Shown here piece after piece: positions 38,689 to 46,150 of a stretch of DNA of 64,000 bases; within the stretch, counting starts at the first letter, position 1; every line of letters starts with the position of its first letter. A model generated the notes under the pieces. That model searched no databases. It saw only the letters and a list, made by a program, of their open reading frames with translations, and was not told the DNA's origin. The position numbers were made by a program, and so were the translations under genes. The DNA is from Spirochaetales bacterium (GTDB lineage: Bacteria; Spirochaetota; Spirochaetia; Sphaerochaetales; Sphaerochaetaceae). Location of the stretch: assembly GCA_012514185.1 (NCBI GenBank), contig JAAZAT010000089.1, forward strand, positions 1 through 64,000. The letters are read 5' to 3'.

Positions 38689-39776
38689 CCTTTCCTGGCA
38701 GCCATGATGGCTTCTTTCGCATCACGTCTTTTTTGTCCGAACATTCCTGATCTCAACGCCAACAAATTATGGTTGATTGCCTCAAACCGCGACCTATACC
38801 GCGATGCCTCAAGATACCCGAGCGAATGGGCAGCCGACAAACCGGCCATGCGCCCTTCTTCCATCGCGGTACTGGCTTCCTCAACACCTGAAACATCGCC
38901 TGCGATGTAGATCGAAGGTATGCTGGTACGCATCGACTCATCATGCCATGGCACCAAACCACCCAGTACGGGACTGTTGACCGAACGGCAACCAGCGCCG
39001 AAGGCCAGCTCCACCGCAGGGGTAAGGCCGGCGGCGATGCAGATGGTGTCCACATCCACAGAAAATTCGGTACCTGCAATCGGTTTCCAAGCCGCATCGA
39101 GTTTTACAATCACCGCCGACTCGACATGATCGGTTCCATGAGCCTCAAGTACGGTATGGCCGGTGTAGAAAGGAACGCCGGCCCGCCTGACCTTTGCCGT
39201 ATGTACACCGTAGCCGCCAAGTTGCGGGGCTGCTTCGACCACAGCCTTGACTTGCGCTCCTGCTTGCAGCAACTGATAGGAGACGATGACTCCGACATTC
39301 CCCGACCCGATCATCAGGATTTTCCTACCAGGGAGAACCCGGTGGATGTTGATCATGGTCTGTGCAGCTCCGGCTCCCATGACTCCGGGGAGTGTCCAGC
39401 CTGGAAAATTGACGACATTCTCGTTGGCCCCGGTTGCCAGTATGATGCGTTTGGCATGGATGGTCAGGGATGTGCTTTTATCACGCACCACCCAGACTTT
39501 ATCCTGATCGAATATTCCGCAGGCTTCGGTATTGAGCCAGACTTCGATATCCAGTTCTTCCGCCTTCTGCAGCAACAAGGTTCCGATATCAATCCCACGT
39601 ACACCTGCGCTATGTTCCCGAGAACCGAAAAATTTGTGGATCTGCTTGAACAGCTGGCCGCCGGGCTTTGCGTTTTCATCAACCAACAACACCTTCGCTC
39701 CAGCCTCGGCAGCTTCGATTGCCGCACACAATCCAGCCGGGCCGGATCCGATAACAACTATATCTCGTTCCATCAT
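38685..39776 (-). CDS. FAD/NAD(P)-dependent oxidoreductase (HcnB/OoxA-like alpha subunit)
   Basis: 'DIVVIGSGPAGLCAAIEAAEAGAKVLLVDENAKPGGQLFKQ', 'ILATGANENVVNFPGWTLPGVMGAGAAQTMIN', 'YIAGDVSGVEEASTAMEEGRMAG'. Confidence 0.9.
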   Translation of the reverse strand: MMERDIVVIGSGPAGLCAAIEAAEAGAKVLLVDENAKPGGQLFKQIHKFFGSREHSAGVRGIDIGTLLLQKAEELDIEVWLNTEACGIFDQDKVWVVRDKSTSLTIHAKRIILATGANENVVNFPGWTLPGVMGAGAAQTMINIHRVLPGRKILMIGSGNVGVIVSYQLLQAGAQVKAVVEAAPQLGGYGVHTAKVRRAGVPFYTGHTVLEAHGTDHVESAVIVKLDAAWKPIAGTEFSVDVDTICIAAGLTPAVELAFGAGCRSVNSPVLGGLVPWHDESMRTSIPSIYIAGDVSGVEEASTAMEEGRMAGLSAAHSLGYLEASRYRSRFEAINHNLLALRSGMFGQKRRDAKEAIMAARKG

Positions 39777-39779
39777 ATG

Positions 39780-40103
39780 CTATCGTTTCCCTCCCCAATC
39801 GCCGAATCCCATCTGCGTCTCTATCACCATTCCCTCTTCGACCGCTGTAACACAGGTGCGGACATTGGGCGTTCCGTTGACCGTCATCACACAATCGGTA
39901 CAGCGACCGATGCCGCAGAAGATACTGCGCGGTTCATGTCGTTTCACCGTCTTTCGAAAATAGGGTTTGCCGGTTGCCATCAGTGCTGCAGCAATCATTT
40001 CCCCTTTCCTCGCTTCAACAGGTTCGCCGTCAACATAGATGGTGACTTTCTCCTCCTCTGGAAGCGGACCAAGTATCGGATGATCAAGAATCCTTTGCAT
40101 CAT
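39780..40103 (-). CDS. 2Fe-2S ferredoxin-type subunit (HcnA-like)
   Basis: 'VTIYVDGEPVEARKGEMIAAALMATG', 'FCGIGRCTDCVMTVNG'. Confidence 0.87.
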   Translation of the reverse strand: MMQRILDHPILGPLPEEEKVTIYVDGEPVEARKGEMIAAALMATGKPYFRKTVKRHEPRSIFCGIGRCTDCVMTVNGTPNVRTCVTAVEEGMVIETQMGFGDWGGKR

Positions 40104-40386
40104 TGAACTCCTCGTTCTCAACTACCTGCAGCTTTTCAGGTCGTACGGGATATCGATAAGATTTCGGCAAGACCTCTTCAAGCGGTTTGCCGGTACGCTG
40201 GGCAATGATTCTCGCAATCGTCTTGGTGCAGGTTCTTCCTTGACACAGGCCCATACCTGCCCGAGTAACGCGTTTGATATCCGTTACGGTGACAAAACCC
40301 TCATCTATTGCCTGTTCAATCTCACGAAGCGTCACTTCCTCGCAACGACAGATGAACATATCCTTATCATCGTCAGCCATAATCAC
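40084..40386 (-). CDS. BFD-like 2Fe-2S-binding protein
   Basis: 'MFICRCEEVTLREIEQAIDEGFVTVTDIKRVTRAGMGLCQGRTCTKTIARII'. Confidence 0.9.
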   Translation of the reverse strand: MIMADDDKDMFICRCEEVTLREIEQAIDEGFVTVTDIKRVTRAGMGLCQGRTCTKTIARIIAQRTGKPLEEVLPKSYRYPVRPEKLQVVENEEFNDAKDS

Positions 40387-40392
40387 ACCTCC

Positions 40393-41577
40393 TTACAGGT
40401 TTGCGAATCTGTTGGGCGACAATTCGTCCAATCGATGGTCGCCCGGGTCCCGGCACACCATCGCTGCCAAAAGTGTACCGGTAATCGGAGCAAGGGCGAT
40501 GCCATCGCCTTCATGTCCCGCTGCAGTAAAGAATCCATCAATTCCAGCATGTTCCCCCAACAGCATCCTCCCATCGGGCGTCGAAGGTCGCAGGCCTGCA
40601 ATCGCACGGATGAAGTTGACATCGCGCAACCTCGGCAGGTACTTGAGCGTTTGGTTGATGATGGCCCTGATCCCCCCGATCGTGGTGCCCTTATCGAACC
40701 CGACGTATTCTCGGGTGCTGCCGACCAAATACGTATCACCTCCCGAACGGGTAAAGGCAAAGGACAATCCCATCGACCGCTCATCTTCATTCAAATCTAC
40801 TACAACATCGTTTCGCAACTTAGTCACCAGATATTTCGCACTCCAAAGATTGGTCTCCCCTATCGGAGGGACCCGTTCGGTGATGATAATCTGGCCTCGT
40901 TTGGGGGTAATAGGTACGTTGGCACCGACCATCTCCCCGATCTGCCCAGCCCAGGTTCCTGCGGCATTTACCACAATTGGGGCCTGAAACACTGTACCGT
41001 CCTGGGTGGATACCAAATAATCACCGTTGCCGATGCGTTCGATTCCGACCACCCCATTTCGCCTGAATACTTTCATGCCGTATGAGGAGCCTTTTCGTTC
41101 GAATGCCCGCATCACGGCAAATGGATCGATCTGGGAGTCCATTTTACTGTAGGTCGAAGCTATGATGTGGTCGCTGAGAAACGGCTGCTTCTTGTGGATC
41201 TCTCGTTTGTCGATCACCTCGACATCAAGACCATAGGAGCGTTGCTGTGAGACAAACTCCTCCATGATCTCCAATTCTTGTTGGTTTTCAATCAACACCA
41301 TTCCACCCAGGTTTGCAAATCCAAGGTTGTCATCCACTTCAGCGCGGAGCGACTTATAGAGCTCCAAGCTCTCAAACGTCAGCTCAAGGTTGATGCCGGG
41401 TTTTTTTGACTGGAAGAGTATCATGTCATCGCATGCGCCGGATGCCCCGTCGGCAAAACCTCCGCTATCAAGGACACATACCCGCTTCCCTCGTTTTGTG
41501 AGGTAAAAGCCACAAGATAGGCCGATGATGCCTCCACCGATAACCAATACGTCGGCAGCATGTGTCATGTACTTCAT
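40393..41577 (-). CDS. FAD-dependent amino-acid oxidase/dehydrogenase beta subunit (DAO family)
   Basis: 'ADVLVIGGGIIGLSCGFYLTKRGKRVCVLDSGGFADGASGACDDMI', 'GLRPSTPDGRMLLGEHAGIDGFFTAAGHEGDGIALAPITG'. Confidence 0.9.
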   Translation of the reverse strand: MKYMTHAADVLVIGGGIIGLSCGFYLTKRGKRVCVLDSGGFADGASGACDDMILFQSKKPGINLELTFESLELYKSLRAEVDDNLGFANLGGMVLIENQQELEIMEEFVSQQRSYGLDVEVIDKREIHKKQPFLSDHIIASTYSKMDSQIDPFAVMRAFERKGSSYGMKVFRRNGVVGIERIGNGDYLVSTQDGTVFQAPIVVNAAGTWAGQIGEMVGANVPITPKRGQIIITERVPPIGETNLWSAKYLVTKLRNDVVVDLNEDERSMGLSFAFTRSGGDTYLVGSTREYVGFDKGTTIGGIRAIINQTLKYLPRLRDVNFIRAIAGLRPSTPDGRMLLGEHAGIDGFFTAAGHEGDGIALAPITGTLLAAMVCRDPGDHRLDELSPNRFANL

Positions 41578-42608
41578 CTCCTCTCGGGTGCCGACGGACC
41601 AACCAAATCCATTTCGACCAGTTTTTCGGCAATCTGTACCGTATTGAGCGCCGCTCCCTTGAGCAGGTTGTCAGAAACCACCCACATGTTCAGGCCGTTT
41701 TCAACCGATGGATCTCTTCTGAGTCTTCCTATAAAGACTTCGTAACGATCCTCTGCATCAAGGGCCAACGGGTAGACCTGACGGGCTGGATCGTCAGTCA
41801 GCTGTATGCCCGGGGCTTTTTTGTATAGCTCGAATACCTGTTCCATCTCGAACGGCTTTTCAAACTCAAGGTTGATGGACTCGCTATGACCTCTGAATAC
41901 GGGAATTCGGACAGCCGTCGGGCTGACAAGAATATTCGGATCGAGCATTTTATGGGTTTCATTGACCATCTTCATCTCTTCCTTGGTATACCCGTTTTCC
42001 AAGAAAACATCGATGTGTGGCAGTGCATTGAACGCAATCTGATGCGGATACACGTTCGCTATTGCTTGCTTGCCGTCCAATACCGACTGTGACTGCTCAC
42101 GCAACTCGCGAATAGCAGCGGCTCCGCTGCCTGAGACAGCCTGATAGGTCGAAACCACAACGCGCTTGATCTTGAATGCATCATGCAATGGCTTGAGCGC
42201 CACCAACATTTGGATCGTGGAGCAGTTGGGATTGGCGATCAGGCCCTTATGAGAGCGCAATGCTTCAGGGTTGACTTCGGGGATCACCAAAGGTACACCC
42301 TCGGTCATACGCCACTGACTTGAGTTATCAATCACCACAGCTCCTTCCGAAACGGCTATCGGAGCCAGGATCTCGCTCGCCTCCGCCCCGGCAGAGAACA
42401 GGGCAATATCGACATCGGTGAACTTTCCCTTCCCGGATGTCTCAACAGTCCACATCTTGTTCCTGAACGCTACTTGCTTGCCTGCATTCTCTTCGATGTC
42501 AAGCGGTTTGAGTGAGGAAACAGCCAACGAGGACCGTTCCAGAATCTTGGTCATCTGCTGCCCTACTGCTCCCAGGGCACCCACAATTGCAACTCGATAT
42601 GATTTCAT
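41574..42608 (-). CDS. asd: Aspartate-semialdehyde dehydrogenase
   Basis: 'VAIVGALGAVGQQMTKILERS', 'NPNCSTIQMLVALKPLHDAFKIKRVVVSTYQAVSGSGAAAIREL', 'RIPVFRGHSESINLEFEKP'. Confidence 0.93.
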   Translation of the reverse strand: MKSYRVAIVGALGAVGQQMTKILERSSLAVSSLKPLDIEENAGKQVAFRNKMWTVETSGKGKFTDVDIALFSAGAEASEILAPIAVSEGAVVIDNSSQWRMTEGVPLVIPEVNPEALRSHKGLIANPNCSTIQMLVALKPLHDAFKIKRVVVSTYQAVSGSGAAAIRELREQSQSVLDGKQAIANVYPHQIAFNALPHIDVFLENGYTKEEMKMVNETHKMLDPNILVSPTAVRIPVFRGHSESINLEFEKPFEMEQVFELYKKAPGIQLTDDPARQVYPLALDAEDRYEVFIGRLRRDPSVENGLNMWVVSDNLLKGAALNTVQIAEKLVEMDLVGPSAPERR

Positions 42609-42708
42609 ATGTACCACCTTCTTAGCCGGTTGTGCATCCTGCTGCGGTGCACAACCAGCCCAACCATCTTTCATGATGGTGTCACTTAGTTATTGCCAAT
42701 ATTCTCCC

Positions 42709-44631
42709 TCAAGCCGGTACGGTGGGTTTAATTACCTTCTTTTTCATGTTTGCCAAGATAAAGAAAACCAGGATGACGACAGCCGATATGATCAAGGCAA
42801 TATCTACGGTGTACGAATGCATGATCTTCGGATTGCATGCGATGATGACCATGGCTACCGTCAGAGCTCCCAATATCGCCCGTTCCCAGAGTTTTAAAGT
42901 CCTATTGAAATACCCACGCATCGAGGAGGCCATCGTAACAACAGCATAGAATACGAGGATGCAAAGGGCTATGATCTCAAGAAAGGATCCTCTCATCAAG
43001 AAGGCAGGATTGTATACGAAGATGTAGGGGATGATGAATCCCACGAGTGCCAGACGCAACGCTTCCCATCCGGTCTTCAGAGGGTCTGAACCGGCAATGG
43101 CAGCTCCACAATAACTGGCAATGCTCACCGGGGGTGTTACTTCAGCCAAGATGGCAAAATAGAAAACAAACAGGTGGGCGGTAAGAACATCGATACCCAG
43201 GGCCTGAAGGGCCGGGCCGCCGATGGTCACGGCAACGATATAGGCGGGAGTACACGGCATGCCCATGCCCATGAGAATCGAGGTAACCATGATGAGCATC
43301 AAGGCAGGCAGCAAAAATCCACCCGACCACGATTGGATGACGGAGGCTATTCCCAGCGCCAGACCGGTATAGGTCACGATGCTGATCACCATTCCGGCTC
43401 CGGCGCAGGTGACTGCCAGCATGATGAGGTTCTTTCCAGACAATTCAAACGTTTCATAGAGCTTTTTTGGAGTCATCCATGTATCACGCTTGATGAAGGT
43501 CATCAAGAAGGTAGCCAGAATTCCATAGACAGCCGCCATGAACGGCGAATACCCGATGACCAAAAAAATGACAAGCACAATAAGGGGAATCAACTGATAC
43601 GAGTCTTTCAAGACTTGTTTCGTTGAAATGATTTCGTCTTCATCCATGCCTCGAAGATTCTCTTTTTTGGCCTCGAAGTGGACTTTGATGAGGATGCTCA
43701 GATAATAGAAAATGGCACCGATGACAGCGGCCTTGATGATATGGACATACGCTATCCCGGTTATTTCCGACATGACGAACGCTCCGGCGCCCATGATCGG
43801 CGGCATGATCAACCCACCGGTTGATGCAGCTGCCTCGACAGCTCCTGCAAATTGTTTGCGATAGCCCAACCTCTTCATAAGAGGAATGGTAAAAACTCCG
43901 GTTGCATATACGTTTGCAGCCGCCACTCCGCTGATCGAACCAAACAAGCCGCTTGAGATGACGGCAATCTTTGCAGGACCACCAATGGATCTTCCTGCCA
44001 GGGAGACAGCAAGATTGGTGAAGTATTCGCCGGTCTTTGTATTCTGCATGAATGCACCGAAGATGACGAAGACCGCAACCAGTGTAGCGGTAACCCCGAT
44101 GATGGAACCGTAGATACCTTCACTGGTAAAAAGATAGAGGATTTCCACCATGCGGCTGAGGGGCATCGGTTTCGAGTAGAAAATACCGCCGAGCAACGGA
44201 GAGGTAACCAAATACACAAGAAAGAGACTGATCAGGATGGCCATCGCAGGTACGACAACCCGGCGAACCGCCTCGATCAGCAAGATGATATTGATGAGGC
44301 CTAGAACTGTCTCGATGGGATAGACGGGATCAATCATCTCGTAGCGCATATTCAGCCTTGCATCCGACAGCATCAGATACAGAGGGGGAAGAATTGCCAG
44401 AATTGCCAATATGAAGTCCAAGACCGAAGGCCGATCAAGAGGCGACTTGGTTTTTGACGCAGGAAACAGAAGAAATGCCATCGGCAAGAGAACCATCAGG
44501 TGAATGCCACGCTGAATTCTGGGCTGGAATACTCCAAATATTGCGGTATATAAGTGAAAAACAGCCACCGCAACTAGGCAAAAACTGACTACCCATTTCA
44601 ACCAACCTTTCAATTCACGCATAGCATTCAC
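42709..44631 (-). CDS. TRAP transporter fused 4TM/12TM permease (TAXI type)
   Basis: 640 aa multi-TM; 'GGPAKIAVISSGLFGSISGVAAANVYATGVFTIPLMKRLGY', 'GGLIMPPIMGAGAFVMSEITG', 'MGMGMPCTPAYIVAVTIGGPAL'. Confidence 0.93.
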   Translation of the reverse strand: MNAMRELKGWLKWVVSFCLVAVAVFHLYTAIFGVFQPRIQRGIHLMVLLPMAFLLFPASKTKSPLDRPSVLDFILAILAILPPLYLMLSDARLNMRYEMIDPVYPIETVLGLINIILLIEAVRRVVVPAMAILISLFLVYLVTSPLLGGIFYSKPMPLSRMVEILYLFTSEGIYGSIIGVTATLVAVFVIFGAFMQNTKTGEYFTNLAVSLAGRSIGGPAKIAVISSGLFGSISGVAAANVYATGVFTIPLMKRLGYRKQFAGAVEAAASTGGLIMPPIMGAGAFVMSEITGIAYVHIIKAAVIGAIFYYLSILIKVHFEAKKENLRGMDEDEIISTKQVLKDSYQLIPLIVLVIFLVIGYSPFMAAVYGILATFLMTFIKRDTWMTPKKLYETFELSGKNLIMLAVTCAGAGMVISIVTYTGLALGIASVIQSWSGGFLLPALMLIMVTSILMGMGMPCTPAYIVAVTIGGPALQALGIDVLTAHLFVFYFAILAEVTPPVSIASYCGAAIAGSDPLKTGWEALRLALVGFIIPYIFVYNPAFLMRGSFLEIIALCILVFYAVVTMASSMRGYFNRTLKLWERAILGALTVAMVIIACNPKIMHSYTVDIALIISAVVILVFFILANMKKKVIKPTVPA

Positions 44632-44655
44632 TCCACTTTTTTTTAGTTTTTTAAA

Positions 44656-44681
44656 AAACGGACCTTACGGAAGGTCCGTTT
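44656..44681 (-). terminator. Intra-operonic hairpin/terminator between TRAP SBP and permease
   Basis: Minus-strand AAACGGACCTT-CCGT-AAGGTCCGTTT followed by further T residues. Confidence 0.75.
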
Positions 44682-44699
44682 CTGATAGTTGAGATCCTC

Positions 44700-45752
44700 T
44701 TATTTCAACAGACCAACCTCTTTGTAATACTTTTCAGCACCCGGATGCAGGGGAACCATTGTATTGGGAGCAGTCTCGGCCGTGAAATACTTCCCAAACG
44801 AAGGATTGATGTTCTTTACTTCGCCAATGTTCTCGATGAGCGCTTTGACGAAATGGTAGGCAACCGTGTCGGACAGTTTGGCTGAAGCAATGATTTCAGT
44901 AGAGTGTCCGATAGCCTTCTTGTTGGTATCAATACCCTTGTAGGTTCCAGCAGGAATCACGTTCAAACCACTTTCGAGAGCAACGGTACCATAGGTGTTT
45001 GCACTCCACTTGATCAAATCATCGCTGGCTTCAAGAATGGTTGAATCCCTGGAAATCGTCATCTCGGTAATTGCGGCGCCGGGAAGCCCGAGGCATGCGA
45101 TAACGTAATCAACGTGTCGGTCCTTGTAATAGTTGACCATGTCACCGTAGACAGCCTGGAACAGCTTGCCGCCATTTTTCTCGATTTGTTCGTAGGAGAC
45201 TCCATAATAGTTCTCCAGAATGAATGTTGTGAGGGCGCGTTCACTGGTTCCCGGCATCGGAGCTGCGACGTTAAGCTTCTCTCCGGCCTTGATCTTTGCA
45301 GCAAATTCGTCAATGGTGGTTACTCCAGTCGATTTCGCAGCCAAGAAGTGATAGAAGTCAACCGAGAAGCCTCCCAGCAGTCCTCTGATGTTCTTGACTT
45401 CCCTGTCATACAAAGGAGCTACGCCATTGTAAGCTGCTTTGTCGACATATCCCACGCCCCAACCAAAATCATCTTTTCCCTGATCAACCGCCAGCGGGTT
45501 TGCTGTGCCACCACCAGGAATGACCTTGATAGTGATTTCGGGGAATGTATTCTTGACGATTGCCGACATGGCTCCCGCCTGGGTATACCAACCGCCTCCC
45601 ATTCCGCCGGCCGTCCACGAATACGTGGCTGCCTTGAGAGGTTCCATTCCTCCTGCCGTCGGTGCAGCAGTCTCCGCCTGCGCAGCTGCAAAAAGCAGAC
45701 CCGATACCAGTATCAACGCAAGCACCAGTAACCCTATTCGGTTCCTTTTCAT
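44700..45752 (-). CDS. TAXI family TRAP transporter solute-binding protein
   Basis: Signal peptide; 'WTAGGMGGGWYTQAGAMSAIVKNTFPEITIKVIPGGGTANPLAVDQGKDDFGWG'. Confidence 0.92.
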   Translation of the reverse strand: MKRNRIGLLVLALILVSGLLFAAAQAETAAPTAGGMEPLKAATYSWTAGGMGGGWYTQAGAMSAIVKNTFPEITIKVIPGGGTANPLAVDQGKDDFGWGVGYVDKAAYNGVAPLYDREVKNIRGLLGGFSVDFYHFLAAKSTGVTTIDEFAAKIKAGEKLNVAAPMPGTSERALTTFILENYYGVSYEQIEKNGGKLFQAVYGDMVNYYKDRHVDYVIACLGLPGAAITEMTISRDSTILEASDDLIKWSANTYGTVALESGLNVIPAGTYKGIDTNKKAIGHSTEIIASAKLSDTVAYHFVKALIENIGEVKNINPSFGKYFTAETAPNTMVPLHPGAEKYYKEVGLLK

Positions 45753-45791
45753 GTCTTCCTCCTATTGTAGTGACGAATGAGTGCATTCTTG

Positions 45792-45813
45792 CTACTTCTT
45801 ATAGTATGAGTAG
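45792..45813. promoter_or_regulatory. Candidate 22-bp operator upstream of TRAP/asd/dehydrogenase operon
   Basis: CTACTTCTTATAGTATGAGTAG (19/22 identical to 35762-35783); on minus strand lies just downstream of TTGACA-N16-TAAGAT promoter-like hexamers. Confidence 0.7.
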
Positions 45814-46150
45814 CGACTATATCTTACCATGGCTGAGCCAGTTGTCAACGCAATAATTCTAAAACTGATAACGGACTGCATACACCAGGAAGGATATTCA
45901 TGCACCCACGAGGCTCGAACACATCACGATGGGAGAGCTGTGAAAAAGATGTTTTGAAGATGCACAACGCGTTAGGCATGGCGAAACATGCCAATGGTGG
46001 ACTTTTGGCTTGACACGATTGATGCACGACACACAAAGCGAGCCTTCCTGGTTTGAAGGCTTACAGATAAGAATTCACAAAGTCCAGATACAACACTGCA
46101 TGCAGCGATTGCACATGCAAGATGCATATTTCACGAAGAAAATTGTCGAA

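Noticed and set aside
38943-40106. 387-aa plus-strand ORF
   Set aside because: Antisense to the FAD/NAD oxidoreductase and 2Fe-2S genes.
46041-46061. Hairpin AGCCTTC...GAAGGCT downstream of topB
   Set aside because: Short stem and no T-run on either strand; could be chance, so not called as a terminator.
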